DNA of 64,000 nucleotides from Vespa crabro (Eukaryota; Arthropoda; Insecta; Hymenoptera; Vespidae), in the NCBI RefSeq assembly GCF_910589235.1, contig NC_060960.1, positions 7,409,339 to 7,473,338 on the forward strand, written 5' to 3'. Position 1 is the first letter of the stretch, and every line of letters starts with the position of its first letter. The translations under genes and the position numbers were made by a program. A model generated the notes under the pieces. It saw only the letters and a program-made list of their open reading frames with translations, was not told the origin of the DNA and searched no databases. Shown piece by piece: positions 51,905 through 63,651 of this stretch.

Positions 51905-51925
51905 CTCTGCTTTTTTTTTTCCAGG
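51905..51925 (+). other. Antp: 3' splice acceptor of the Antp leader/coding exon
   Basis: CTCTGC followed by ten T and CCAG|G, with the cut between 51924 and 51925. It is one of the strongest acceptor matches upstream of the coding start, and no in-frame coding sequence precedes it. It implies at least one upstream noncoding exon. Confidence 0.7.
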
Positions 51926-52292
51926 TGCGGCGTAATTTCGTCAATAGGGTGGGCAGAGGATCGAAACGCGTCCGGAGCAGTTTGGTGCATTAAACGAAGG
52001 GATCATATCGGGGAAGACGAAGGACTCTGACTACTAGCCTCCCCTTCCCTCGTGTGCGCGACTACTTCTTCCCCCCTTTTCGCGTCTAGATAATAACCTT
52101 CCCACCCATCGTTGCTCCAGTTTCCGATTTTTCTTTCTTCGGTGGTGAGCCAAGTGTGATAAAAATTAAATGATATGTACCAGTGATCAGAGGTGATGGT
52201 GGTGTGATACTACGAGAGAAGGGTGCGCGCGTGTCAGATCTATGTGTGTGTGTGAATAGAAGAAGCGAAATAGAGCGAGAGGGTGAGAGGGT

Positions 52293-52338
<46 letters not shown>

Positions 52339-52716
52339 GAGAGAGAGAGATAGGTTAAGAGAGCGAGGGCAAGGATTACGAAGATACACGGTTTGAGGTG
52401 ATAAATATATAATATATGTAAATGTATATGTATACATTCATGTAAAGACGTGTGCCAGTGTGTGCGTACGGAGAGTACAAAAAGTTTAGTTATATAGGAG
52501 GTAATAGAAGAGGAGAAAAAGAAAAGTTACGAAAAGAGAAAAATAAAAATAAAAGAGAAGAGAGAAGAAGGATCGGTTTAAGAAGGAGTCAAAAAGTGAA
52601 ATAGAAGAAAGAAAGAAAGAAAGAAAGAAAGAGAAAGAGACAGACAGAGAAAAAGAGCGTGGAGAGGGTGGTGGTGATATCGGCAGGTGGGAGAGGAGGG
52701 ACAGTAGTAGTATAGC
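51925..52716 (+). other. Antp: Antp 5' untranslated leader in the first coding exon
   Basis: The boundary is a strong 3' splice site: a run of ten T then CCAG|G at 51911-51925. The 792 bases to the Antp ATG contain several very short upstream reading frames: 52170-52196 (8 codons plus stop), 52174-52185, 52196-52207 (its ATG overlaps the previous stop as TGATG), 52242-52259, 52416-52421 and 52422-52445. They also contain a (GA)n tract (about 52295-52350) and a GAAA tract (52605-52638). Drosophila Antp mRNAs are known for long, AUG-rich leaders with cap-independent translation of one of them, so this arrangement fits the gene. An unspliced transcript starting inside this stretch cannot be excluded, but no TATA box is obvious. 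Confidence 0.72.
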
Positions 52717-53557
52717 ATGAGTTCGTACTTCGCGAATTCGTACATCCCGGACCTGCGAAATGGCGGGGTGGAACACCCGCATCAGCATCAGCAGCACTAC
52801 GGTGCCGCGGTACAGGTGCCCCAGCAAACGCAATCGGTACAGCAACAATCGCAACAGCCTGGCGATCCGTGCGATCCGAGTTTGCTTAGGCAAGCGGTGT
52901 CTGCGCACCATTATGGGGCAGGTGGGGGTGCCGGTAGTACCGGTGGACAGCAGGACATGCCATATCCGAGGTTTCCGCCGTACAATCGGATCGACATGCG
53001 AAACGCGGCATATTATCAGCATCAACAGGAGCACGCTGGAATGGACGGTATGGCGGGCTACAGGTCGGGTTCACCGACCACGGGGATGGCTCACATGGGT
53101 CATACACCCACGCCGAATGGTCATCCCTCAACTCCGATCGTCTACGCGAGCTGTAAACTCCAAGCGGCCGCCGTCGATCATCAAGGAAGCGTTCTCGATG
53201 GGCCGGATAGTCCGCCGCTCGCCGTCGAGACTCAAATGCACCATCAAATGCACACCCAGCACCCTCATATGCAGGCCCAACAGGCACAACAGACGCATCA
53301 GCAACAGCAATCCCAACACCAACATCTACAGGCGCAACAACAGCACATGATGTATCAACAACAACAGCAACAGCAACAGGCTCAGGGTACGACGCAACAG
53401 CCTCAACCTGGCATGCACCCTCAGCAACAGCCTCAGACACAGCAGCATCAGGGGGTCGTAGCTTCGCCGCTTGGTCAGCAGCAACAGCCCACCCCTCAGG
53501 GAGCCGCCAGCGCGAACCTACCCAGTCCTCTCTATCCTTGGATGCGGAGTCAGTTCG
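52717..53557 (+). CDS. Antp: Antennapedia homeotic protein, first coding exon (residues 1-280 plus first base of codon 281)
   Basis: This exon encodes the N-terminal and central part of the Hox transcription factor Antp, a nuclear DNA-binding regulator that specifies thoracic segment identity. Visible from the N-terminus are an MSSYFANSY start block (1-9), a Gln/His-rich stretch (about 20-47), MPYPRFPPY (81-89), IVYASCKLQAA (141-151), a long Gln/His-rich region (about 173-258) with an 8-Gln run near 214-221, and LPSPLYPWM with YPWM at 273-276. YPWM is the known contact for the Extradenticle/PBC cofactor. The start is fixed by an in-frame TAG at 52708-52710, three codons upstream, and an A at -3. 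The reading frame stays open to 53826, but residues after F280 turn into pyrimidine-rich intron translation. The exon is therefore cut at TTCG|GTGAGC, which joins in phase to the homeobox exon. Family assignment is near certain; the hymenopteran affinity is from memory of family sequences. Confidence 0.97.
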
Positions 53558-53563
53558 GTGAGC
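53555..53563 (+). other. Antp: 5' splice donor of Antp coding exon 1
   Basis: TCG|GTGAGC, cut after 53557. The phase (one base left over) matches the homeobox exon. In Drosophila an alternative donor 12 bases downstream adds GKCQ between YPWM and the homeodomain. Here the corresponding bases read GGTGAGCAAGTCA|GC and give no GT donor in frame. Confidence 0.93.
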
Positions 53564-54079
53564 AAGTCAGCCCTCCTTTCTTCTCTATTTCTTGCTTATT
53601 TTTTTTCTCTTTTCTTTTTTTTTCCCTTTATCTTTTTTGTTTTTTCTTTTTTTCGTTTTACTTTACACGCATAACTATCTTGCGAAATCTTCTCACGGAC
53701 TACCGACAAAACATATTTTTTTCCAAAAATTTCCCCATGATATCGGCGCGTGATCTAACTACGTTCTATATAACACAATCCTCGAAAACACGGTCCTCGA
53801 AAATAGACTCAAGGTTCTCGTCGTAATCGTGACTTTTACGAAAACCTTCTCAGGCCTCTCTTCCTGCCGCTACGTTTCCTTTCAAATTTATACAACGACA
53901 TAAAACTAGTCCAGATTTGTACGAGCTTTGACTCCGGATAGATACATATATAACTCTATACCGTATTTCTTAGATATATACTAACAAACAACTGAGTTAT
54001 TTATTGCTTCGACCTTTTAGCCCGGTGGTTTTACCGTCTACAGACCTGACCCCCATAAAAGTTATCTTACTGCTTGCCA

Positions 54080-54138
54080 ACGACGACGACAACGACGACA
54101 ACGACGACGACAATGACGACGACGACGACGACGACGAC
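54080..54138. repeat. (GAC)n array
   Basis: CGA/GAC units with AAC and AAT variants; reads as polyAsp/Asn in a 78-residue frame that I do not call as coding. Confidence 0.92.
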
Positions 54139-54508
54139 TCATTATTGTCCGGTTCTCCGATCTACGCTTTCGACCGTGAACTACATACGCATTTAGAGTA
54201 TTTCGAAAAAATAAAACAACGTGAAAAGGGAGCCACTTAATTAGTTAAAATTATTTTACTGCGATAAAAATAAGCACGAGCTCTGGGATAATTAGTTGGT
54301 ACTTCTATATACTACATACACATATCCACTACTATTCGATAATTAATCGCTTCCCATTAACACCACTCTCCTGTTTTCGTTATTTCCTGTGTCGCATTTT
54401 AATTAACCACGATATCGCAACGTATTACTCGTTTCTACATTTAAATATTCGTTGCGTGTTTCTGGTAAACTCGCACGAATATTTTGTCTCTTTATTTTTT
54501 TTTCTCTT

Positions 54509-54546
<38 letters not shown>

Positions 54547-54689
54547 GTGTATCAGGAAAATAGTGAAACGAAAATCTATTCTTCTGTTCGTTTGAAATTA
54601 TTCGTAAAATTTGGAATCTACAGGAGACAACTAGATGGTATTTATTTGCGAGTCAAGAAAAAGACATAACGAGACAAGGATTTATGACT

Positions 54690-54800
54690 GCTATAACGAA
54701 GTGATAATAGGCCTACGGTATAATTGAGGTAGCAAAGGCTCGGTTAAAGCAGTGCCCCAGTGATGTTAAAGTGCACAATTTCTAGGGTCTCCGCTTTGCT
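54690..54800. promoter_or_regulatory. Candidate conserved intronic block
   Basis: Unique balanced-GC sequence containing TAATTGAGGTAGCAAAGG, AAAGCAGTGCCCC and GTTAAAGTGCACAATTTC. It shows no simple repeat and no coding frame. I saw no clean hairpin despite the let-7-like TGAGGTAG string. Confidence 0.22.
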
Positions 54801-55789
54801 TTTACTTCCTCGTTTACTCTCTCCCTTCCGTTTCTTAGGTCGTTCTAGACGTTACGTTTAAGATAAATCGTCTTTGCATCGAACAAGCCCGTATTTACCG
54901 TGAAGTGTAGCCTCGAAATTGACCCCACCTGACTTTACCTTTTCTTCGAAAAATCTATTCCACTGGTTATTCTTACTGGTCAGTCGTCGGTCGTTCCTCG
55001 TTGAAGTCACTTCAACGACTTAAACTTTTTTTTGATTCTATCGAGTTCGTTTATGTGTTTACGTGATCTGAATTATACCAAGGGAAATGGTCTAATTGTT
55101 TCTTTTTACTTCTTTTTATTTCTTTTTCTTTTTTGTTTTTTTTTTTTTTTTTTTTTTTTATCTCACCTTACCTTGATTTTTCATTTTATAATTGGATTTA
55201 TACTTTAAGAGATGTAATCTCTCATTTTTATTGACTGAGGTTCAAAGAGTCTTCTCATACCATCTCTCGGTTAAGCTCGGAAACTAGTGGCAGGTAACAG
55301 CAGGCGATTGGCCGATAAACAATCCGGTTTTATGACGACGGTTGTTCGCAGTCACTAAGAGTTGAAGAAAGTGGACCGAGTCCCTTAAACCGCCTACAGA
55401 TGTCGGCACGTAAAACCCGTTTTGATGTTGAGTTTTATTTATTTTTTTTTCTCTTTTCTCTCTCTCTCTCTCTCTCTTTCTCTTTTTTTTTTTTTTTTTT
55501 TTTCTTTTAAAAGCCATAACTTCGATCGGATGAGATTTCTTTCTCTTCTCTTAATTTTTCAAGAGAAATATTTTATCGCCAAATAATCTTTGAAACAATA
55601 ATGAGATTTAACTTTCAATAGATTAGCTATCATTAAACTTGAATTCTCTTCTGTTTTCATTCTAACGTAGAATTTATATTGCCATTACTTTTCTTAACAA
55701 TGAAGAAGATCTAATAGATATTTATTCGTTTATAGAAATTTGGACTCTTTCGATCTTCGTTGCCCTTTATTCCTTTATACGTTGCAAAA

Positions 55790-56090
55790 TAGCAGCTGAG
55801 CTAAGCGCGCTATAAACTGTGTCCCATGAATAATGCATGATTCAATTTTATAGATGCAGGTGCTCTCGGGCATTTGCGCCGGTGAAACCGTCGAGATTCT
55901 CTGCCACCTTTAGCGAGAGACTTTTGCGTACATACGTTAAGAAATTCCAGCATAGTTAAGCGTTCTACAAAAGAGCAGCATGCGAATAAGTGGATGCCCG
56001 TTAGCATCGAAGATCGCGGAACACTTGCGATTAGAAATCCGTTCGCGATTTGCCACCAGGATTTAGAATTTCCCAACTTTTCCACGATTA
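55790..56090. promoter_or_regulatory. Candidate conserved intronic block
   Basis: Single-copy sequence with GCAGCTGAGC, ATGAATAATGCATGATTC (near 55826) and a GC-rich run GGGCATTTGCGCCGG. It is surrounded by AT-rich DNA. A 91-residue minus-strand frame spans it but matches nothing known. Confidence 0.2.
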
Positions 56091-56604
56091 GAATGTTCTA
56101 AGTCGGAACGTGATTCTAATCGTAGACTATATTCTAACTATTTTCTATTTCACTTGGATAAATACTATCGGCAAGACTATTGTCTAAGAATCATGATTAA
56201 AAATAGTCTTCATTCGTTTTAAACATATATTTCTTATGACAGATATTAAAGGTCTAAAAATATTGATTATTATTAGATTGATATGTTAAAGAAAATAAGA
56301 TATAAATTTCAGATAAAAATGTTTACTTAAATAAAAGAAAAAATATTGACAATAGAAAAATGTAGTTACACGATCGGAAGTGTTAAGCCAAAGTAAAGGA
56401 AACATCGATTTCACACAACGGTACGGTTAATGCACGAGATAATCGCGATCCTTGTACACCGAAAGATTTATAGTATCCACCTCTCCTCCTACGAATCAAC
56501 GTAACCATACGATTACGTAGGTGTTAAGCTTCTGTTAATCGGTTCGTACGAACAAGTGAAGTGTAGGGAGATAAAAATCGATTTAGAGATCGCTTTTTCC
56601 TTTT

Positions 56605-56637
<33 letters not shown>
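56605..56637. repeat. Poly-T tract
   Basis: More than 30 nearly uninterrupted T. Confidence 0.9.
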
Positions 56638-56639
<2 letters not shown>

Positions 56640-57050
56640 TTATTTCTTTTCTTTTCCAAATTATTTCATACAATTCAAAGAATTCAATTAAATACATTTA
56701 AATCATACACTTCGAATTCTATTATAAATTTCAAGCACGTACTTAGTTAAACGAGAAGATAGTAATCTATAATATTATTTCTTCAAGTTATATAATATTT
56801 TCTAATTTACCAACTCTAAAGATAGATTCGATCTGTTAAAAATTTCATTTCAAATGAATATCTCGATTAAAAGTTAATAGAGTTTCGATGAGCTTAGGAT
56901 CAAAAAGTTAATGAACTTTCATAGAGTTTTAGATTAAACGTTAATGAAGTTTAGAAAAGTTTAGGAAGGTTTTATCTTACTGATAAACCATGGGCGTACA
57001 CGCGAGTTTAGAAACCTAATCGTGTTTCTTTGAATTATGCTATTAAGGAT

Positions 57051-57137
57051 ACGTAATATTAATCTCGTCATTTCTCATTCGAAATAAAAATCGAATGAGA
57101 AAATAATGACGATATTGTTAATTGAGATTAATATCGT
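57051..57137. repeat. Nested inverted repeat in the Antp intron
   Basis: TTTCTCATTCGA (57071-57082) and TCGAATGAGAAA (57091-57102) are perfect complements around an 8-base loop. CGTCA (57066-57070) pairs with TGACG (57107-57111). ATATTAATCTC (57056-57066) pairs with GAGATTAATAT (57124-57134), sharing base 57066 with the middle arm. The bulges are asymmetric, so a canonical miRNA precursor is doubtful. Confidence 0.6.
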
Positions 57138-57479
57138 ACGCGTAGTGATAATTTTAGAGATTAATCCATTATATAATTTCAACTACTTAATCGTGTTAAT
57201 TAATTCCATTCATTTGGCGTGTAACGTAATTCAGATCGATAAGAAAAAACAAAAAAAAAAAAAAAAAGGAAGAAAAAACAAAGAATCGAAAAATGAAGAT
57301 AGAAGAATATCTTCTTCTTTCGCGAGGGACACAATGTGCCCATTCAGAAAGTTCTCCAGATATCGGAACGATGTGAGTTTCTAAGAAACCATATGGCAGG
57401 CGGATGGATTTGACCTTTGTAAAGCAGCCGGGATCGCGGGAATCGGTTAATTCTCATCCAACGAGAGAAAAAAAAAGAA

Positions 57480-57526
<47 letters not shown>

Positions 57527-57600
57527 TAGATAAAGAAAGAGAAAAAAAAAGAATGCATTTAGTTATAATTCGACGGAGAGGCAGCCTCTTGTAGAAGCTC

Positions 57601-57731
57601 TCGTGATTGGTTACCGTAATGATGGCGGCTTCGTGAGATATTTAAAAAGGGATGGACTCGAAAAGGAGGTGTAGAAGGAGGAGCGTTGAGAAAATGGAGA
57701 GAAAGAGATAGAGATAGAAAGAGGGAAAGAT

Positions 57732-57772
<41 letters not shown>

Positions 57773-57775
57773 GTT
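57601..57775. promoter_or_regulatory. Candidate Polycomb-response-like element (PHO site plus GA tract)
   Basis: ATGATGGC (57619-57626, reverse of GCCATCAT) next to GATTGG, followed within about 80 bases by a GA tract (57700-57770) able to bind GAGA factor. PHO plus GAGA sites are a known PRE combination in Drosophila Hox clusters. Inference only. Confidence 0.22.
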
Positions 57776-58256
57776 GGAGTCGCTGCTCGGAGAAGGTCGA
57801 AGGGACGGATGACGATGATGAATGCTTTAACAGACGTTCCGACTACGTTTGCTTTTGAGCTACACCGCCATGACTTCTCTCGAGCCGTACAAGCATTAGA
57901 GAGAAAGAGATAAAGATATGCATACTAATTTCTTAAAGGCTTTTACTTTTCAAAATGGAGTAAATGAAGTAATCGAATTAGATCAGAAGTGAGAATGAAA
58001 CATTTTTCGTCGAATTCGAAATATTCGATCGAAATGAAATAGAAAAAAAGGGAAGATCTTTCGATATCAAAAAAAAAAAAAAAAAAAAATAAATAAATAA
58101 ATAAAAACAGCAAAACAAAAAAAAAAAAGAAAAAAGAGATCGACGTTGCCCCGTAGAAGCCAGTCGAGCCATTTTAGTCGTTCATTATCTCTCGACTTAG
58201 CTCCGAGGCTTTCAGACTTCGTCTTCTCTGTCCGACGGTCTCGTCGAGTGAAAGGA

Positions 58257-58301
<45 letters not shown>

Positions 58302-58494
58302 CAAAAAAAAGAAGAGAGAAAGAGAGAAGACTAGAGAAAGAGGAAATCCTCGTATATCGGATGCTCTTTCTCTTTCTCTTTCTTTTTTCTTTTCTTTTTC
58401 CTTCTTGGCGAGACTTCTAAGTCCCCCGTATGAGTGTGCGGCCAGCTTGACGTTCCTCTTTCTTGGGGTTATTCGTCGGCATCCTCTGTTAAAT

Positions 58495-58547
<53 letters not shown>

Positions 58548-59009
58548 TTTCGAAGAGTACCACTCTACTCTTCAGGTGGAACACTTAAGATCACTTCCAT
58601 GTCGTGTTTCCTAATCCTAGAAAAATAATCGTACGCAGCTTTCTCTCTCCCCCCCTCTCTTTTTCTCTCTTTTTCTCTCTTTCATTAAACCACCCTTCAG
58701 AAAAGTTCAACCTTTAAATTGCTTTGTCCGATGACATCTTAACGTTCCTTATTCTTCGATCCTTTCGATTTTCTTTTCTTTTCTTTTCTTTTTTTTTTCT
58801 CTTTTTCATCAAACGTATTGCTTGAAAAGAACGCAATTATGAGATTCGCTCGGGGGATAGGCCAAAGAAGTTCCCTCCTCGTTCGTTCGAAGGAAAAGGC
58901 AAAAAATAAGATGCATAGGCTCTTGTAAAATACGGCGGAAGCGAGACGAATCGAAGAAGCGAACGCATCAAGTATAGTATAGTATGTGTATGTGGGATTA
59001 GAGTTAGAA

Positions 59010-59085
59010 AAAAAAAACATACATACATACACACACACACATACACACACACACACATACACACATACATACATACATATATACA
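59010..59085. repeat. ACAT/CA array
   Basis: ACAT and CA units alternate. Confidence 0.9.
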
Positions 59086-59326
59086 TATATAGATACACGC
59101 GTGCGCACATACATGAATATATAGACGCGTATCGGATGGGTCTGAGGTTTGCTTCTTTAGGATTTCCTATTCTGAGAAAGTTCACGAAAAGTACGTATTT
59201 CCTGAATTTCGTGTTTCAGAGAAATAAGATTTTTGTATCATAGATTTTTTTACTCCGGTAAAAGGAAGTTTCATCATACTTTTCGATTATATAAAATGAC
59301 GATAGATTATTTTCGGAATTACGATC

Positions 59327-59328
<2 letters not shown>

Positions 59329-59402
<74 letters not shown>
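59329..59402. repeat. (TAA)n array
   Basis: About 24 uninterrupted TAA units. Confidence 0.95.
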
Positions 59403-59499
59403 GGATAAACCTAGTTAGGATTTAATCGGTAAGAGACGATCTTTGGTTGTAATCTTTGCATAGTCAGTCGATAAGAAGAAAAGTCGATCCGGTTTTCTC

Positions 59500-60000
59500 A
59501 GTTTTACGTTGAGAAGCTGCTGCCGCTATGTCGGTGCACTCGCGCGGACGGAGGTGACTTTAAACGCGGGGCAATAAATTAACGGCGTTGGGTTACGCAA
59601 GGATCAAATGTCCCCTGGAGTATGCCCGAAAGATTTATGGGTCTGCCTTCACTGGCGCAGCATGAAGGAACGGAACAGAACAGAACATACACAACCGTAC
59701 GGCTTATTATAGGCTAGTTGCTCCGCTTCTCCTCCGCTTCGCTCTTCACCCACCATCAGTTTACCCCTCCATTTCAACCTCCACCCTTTTCTCCCTCTCC
59801 TTCCCCCTCCCCCCCTCCCCCTCACTTCCTATATCCTCCTCAGACTCCCTCCTGACTGGTCTTTCAGTCCCGCCGCAGGATACACGCAGGACTTTTCAGA
59901 TTAACAGCTAGCCGGATGTTGTAATCCGCTAATAAGGCGTACCCACTGGCCACTGCCCAATTAAGCTAAACTTTACGCGGTCACCTTAAGGTCAGATATC
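59500..60000. promoter_or_regulatory. Candidate intronic enhancer blocks
   Basis: Two balanced-GC unique blocks (59500-59720 and 59875-60000) with GCAATAAATTAACGG (59570-59584), GATTTATGGG (59632-59641), TTAACAGCTAGCC and CTAATAAGGCG are split by a C/T-rich stretch (59740-59860). The TTTATGG and TAAT sites suit Hox regulation. Confidence 0.25.
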
Positions 60001-62048
60001 TCGAGGAATGTTCTTCGACCGAAGAATCCCCGTCGGCTTTCTTTACTTGAACACGCGAATTATTATACTCCTTTACGATGAACGATAAGAACAAAGTGAA
60101 ATGCACTAGGTAACGTATTCTTACGCATTAGTTAATTATCAACAAATAAAGATATTAATTAATCGTTAGAAATTCAATGGTAGACATTTAAAAATTTCTC
60201 TTAGAAATATCATGAAAATCGATGAATAACTGCGATACGTCCAGGTTGATCTCTTCGTTAACCGTCGAACATGTCGAACGCAATGAAGATCGTGCTCGAG
60301 TTAATCGAGCACCTGTTGGCGCTAACGATACCGCGTTACATTAATCATTGCCGTATAGATAAGAGCGAATTCGCAGGGATTTCCGTGACTATTAACTTAT
60401 CCTCGCTACGGCCTTGTCTCTCCTCGTGGCTCCGGTGATCGATCGTTCCACCAAAAGATTTACTACGATCGCTAAAAGGTTTTTGCTCGGCGACCGCTTG
60501 ATCGACTGCTTTCGTTGTGTCTCGTACGATCTAAGAGCACTAAGGTCGGTAATTAGATCGAGACTTTATGTAAAAGACACTAACCTATACTGGCTTTAAA
60601 CGTGACTTTGACATATGTATTTAGTTGCTTTTAACCCCTCCGATCCACACATTTAAACTCCGAGTTCAAACTTTGCAAAATACTTGATCATTCGAGATGG
60701 CGAAGCCAATGATTCGAATTGATTCTACTATCTGCTTCTCTATAACGTACGACTAAACGACTGATCGGGAATCGATGATTAAATTTATGTGAATACAGGT
60801 GGCTACACGATGAACTTCTTCACGTACAAGATACATTTACGAATACAAGATATAACGAGATTAGATAATAATAATTATCTCATTTGAAATATCAATTATT
60901 ATAGAAATATATCTATTTCGTTTGTAACGTAACATTCAAAGAAATTGATTGCAATACGTTTATTACTTCGTAATTGCCTTTAATGCCATTTCATTAATGG
61001 AAATGAATATTTTCGTTGTCCTTATTTTAATGAAACGTAGAAAAGATATTTTTGACAAATGTCTTTTCATTTCTTCATAATTAATCGTAAACGATATGAT
61101 AAGTAAAGTATTCATTGATATTCGCATGGTACTATGTATGTAAGTGTGTGGAGAATCGCGTTCGCAGAGTTGCTATGACACCGTTCGCATACGAACGCGT
61201 ACCACATGTATGTGTAATCTCATACAAGCGTGGACAAGTACGGAACGCTGCTTGCCTCTTTAATTAATCCCACATGCCTCGACACCCAAGATCAGGCTTA
61301 TAATAACGTTACTTGTTACCAAAGTTTAACTGTCGTCAATTTTGGAAGATCCAAAAAGTTATTTTCTCTCTTTTTTTTTTCTTTTTGTTTTCTTTTTCCT
61401 TTCATATGTAACCATTAATAATACGATCGAATAATATTTATAATATTTATAATCGATTTGAATAATATTTAATGTCAATTATTAATGTCAGATTAATAGC
61501 CTACGGCACGAATTTTTGTTTATTTTTTTTTTTGTTTTATATATATATATATATATATACATCATGTAATAGAATATATTTAGATACAAATATGCAGTTC
61601 GTTCCAGGAAACCATTGGCAATGCGTTTAAATTCTCCGATTTGAACGGACATTATAATTAACTTCGTTAACTTGGCGTCGTATGATATCGCGCGTGAAAC
61701 GTATCTCGTATAAAGGACCGATGATAACTGTGCTCTTTGATAATAAGATTGTCTTTAACAAATTAGTCCTATTTCGATGAATTCTCCATAGAGAGATAGA
61801 TAGCCTTTTAGCGAAAGGAATTTAGAATCACCTTGGTTAGTCGATATTCGTAGTTACAAAAGTTTCTTAGATTTCTATATTATAGAATGAGTTCGTTAAC
61901 ATATTTAATTATAATTGGCGCCAATAAAAATTTTAATGGATCACTTATTTCACGTCAAGATATTATCATTCTTAAAGAAAAATAAAAGGATATATTTGAG
62001 TTGAGACAAAGATACTCACGTATTGATTATTTAATATACAAATTATGA

Positions 62049-62090
<42 letters not shown>

Positions 62091-62605
62091 TAAAAAGTAT
62101 ATGAGAGACAAAAAGTGTATGACGATTATGAAAAGAAAAGAAAAGAAAAAAAAAAAAAGAACAGAAAAAAACATATCGTAAAAGAAATTGAGATTTGTGA
62201 AAAAGATTGAAAGAGGATTTAGCTTAGAAAGAAGAATGCTAGAAAGTTTGCTGTCCGAATTGTTAGACCATATAAGAAAGTGCTAGAGATTGGTATGCTG
62301 TTAATTTGAGAGCGTAGCCCGAGGGAGGGAATAAGGGGCATGTTCTCAGAGTTCCCCCTCCCACTCTTTTTCTCTTTCTATCTCTCTCTTTCTAGCTCAG
62401 GTTCTTCTCTCCTCTTTTCGTCTTCCATCTCCTCTTAGCCAAACGATTCAGAATACTCGTAGAGTTGTCCGTCTCTCTCTTCTGGTGGAGAACCGCCATC
62501 CGTCTTCATCGGCCGACAGCGCGACGGGCGGCGTTTGCCTCGAATGCTCGCCAAGGAGTTTTCTTCTTCCTCTTCTTTTTCCTTCCCTTCCCCTTCTTCT
62601 CTCTA

Positions 62606-62649
<44 letters not shown>

Positions 62650-62781
62650 CCTTTCTCATCTTCTTTTTTTTAGCTTCCCATCTCCCTCTTTCTCTCTCTC
62701 TCTTTCTCTTTCTTCTTTTTTTTGCTTCCCATCTCACTCTTTCTCTCTTTCTCTCTTTCTCTCTTTCTTCCTCCCTCTCTC

Positions 62782-62828
<47 letters not shown>

Positions 62829-63045
62829 ACCTCATCCCAGCCATGAAATATTCTCGTTTTGCCCTCTCGCGCTCGTGTGGTGGACCAATCTAACTCTTTG
62901 AGATGATACCTCGACGAGGTTGAGCCTCTCTCACGGACTTTGCGTTGCAGAGCCAACTCTCTGCTTCTTTTTCTTCTTCCTCTTCTTTCTTTTCTTTTTC
63001 TTCTACTTTTTTCTTTTTTTCATCCTTGTACCATCACCTCTCCCC

Positions 63046-63059
<14 letters not shown>

Positions 63060-63108
<49 letters not shown>
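63060..63108. repeat. (CT)n array
   Basis: Uninterrupted CT after three CTGT units. Confidence 0.95.
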
Positions 63109-63113
<5 letters not shown>

Positions 63114-63651
63114 TTTATTTCCTTTTTGCTCCCTTTCTCTTCGCGACTACAATTAATATTCTCCTTCAAGTTTCATGTACAGCCGCACCGTACGGGCACA
63201 GATCACGTCGCGGATATCGCTAAGTTATCTATCATTCGTAGATTCGTAAACCCCTTACCATTCCTCTCCTCGCTCGCCCAAAACCCTTGGATATTTTCGT
63301 TTCCTCGGACTTTCGTAAAAATTCCATCGCGATTTAAACTCGTCGTAGATTTTCTTTTATTCCAAGGACACTTGAGACGATTCATTTTTATTCTTTCTAT
63401 CACGATTTATCATTTCATTCTCTCATACATTCTTCAAATATTATTCCTCCATTGATAAAATGCTTTTGAAGAGTTATCACATATATTTATATTATTTTAC
63501 GATACTTCGATTATACGATTTTCAAAATATAAAGAATTAATCTTATTGAGATAAGTGAAATAACAATATATATATATATCTGTTGTATACGTTAAGAAAT
63601 CCATTATTGAAGTCTCGAAGACTATAATAAAAATTCTCGTGTATGCGTATT

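Noticed and set aside
52760..53440. Long frames in other phases or on the minus strand across Antp exon 1
   Set aside because: They are shadows of the CAG/CAC-rich coding sequence.
53558..53826. C-terminal extension of the Antp coding exon frame
   Set aside because: The frame stays open past F280, but the added residues are Phe/Ser-rich intron translation. The GTGAGC donor joins in phase to the homeobox exon.
54725..54733. let-7-like TGAGGTAG string
   Set aside because: Only the seed-like start matches; the following bases differ and no hairpin with a complementary arm is visible.
62465..63455. Long Ser/Leu-rich frames in the intron before the homeobox exon
   Set aside because: Translations of CT arrays; coding exons of Antp are already accounted for on either side.
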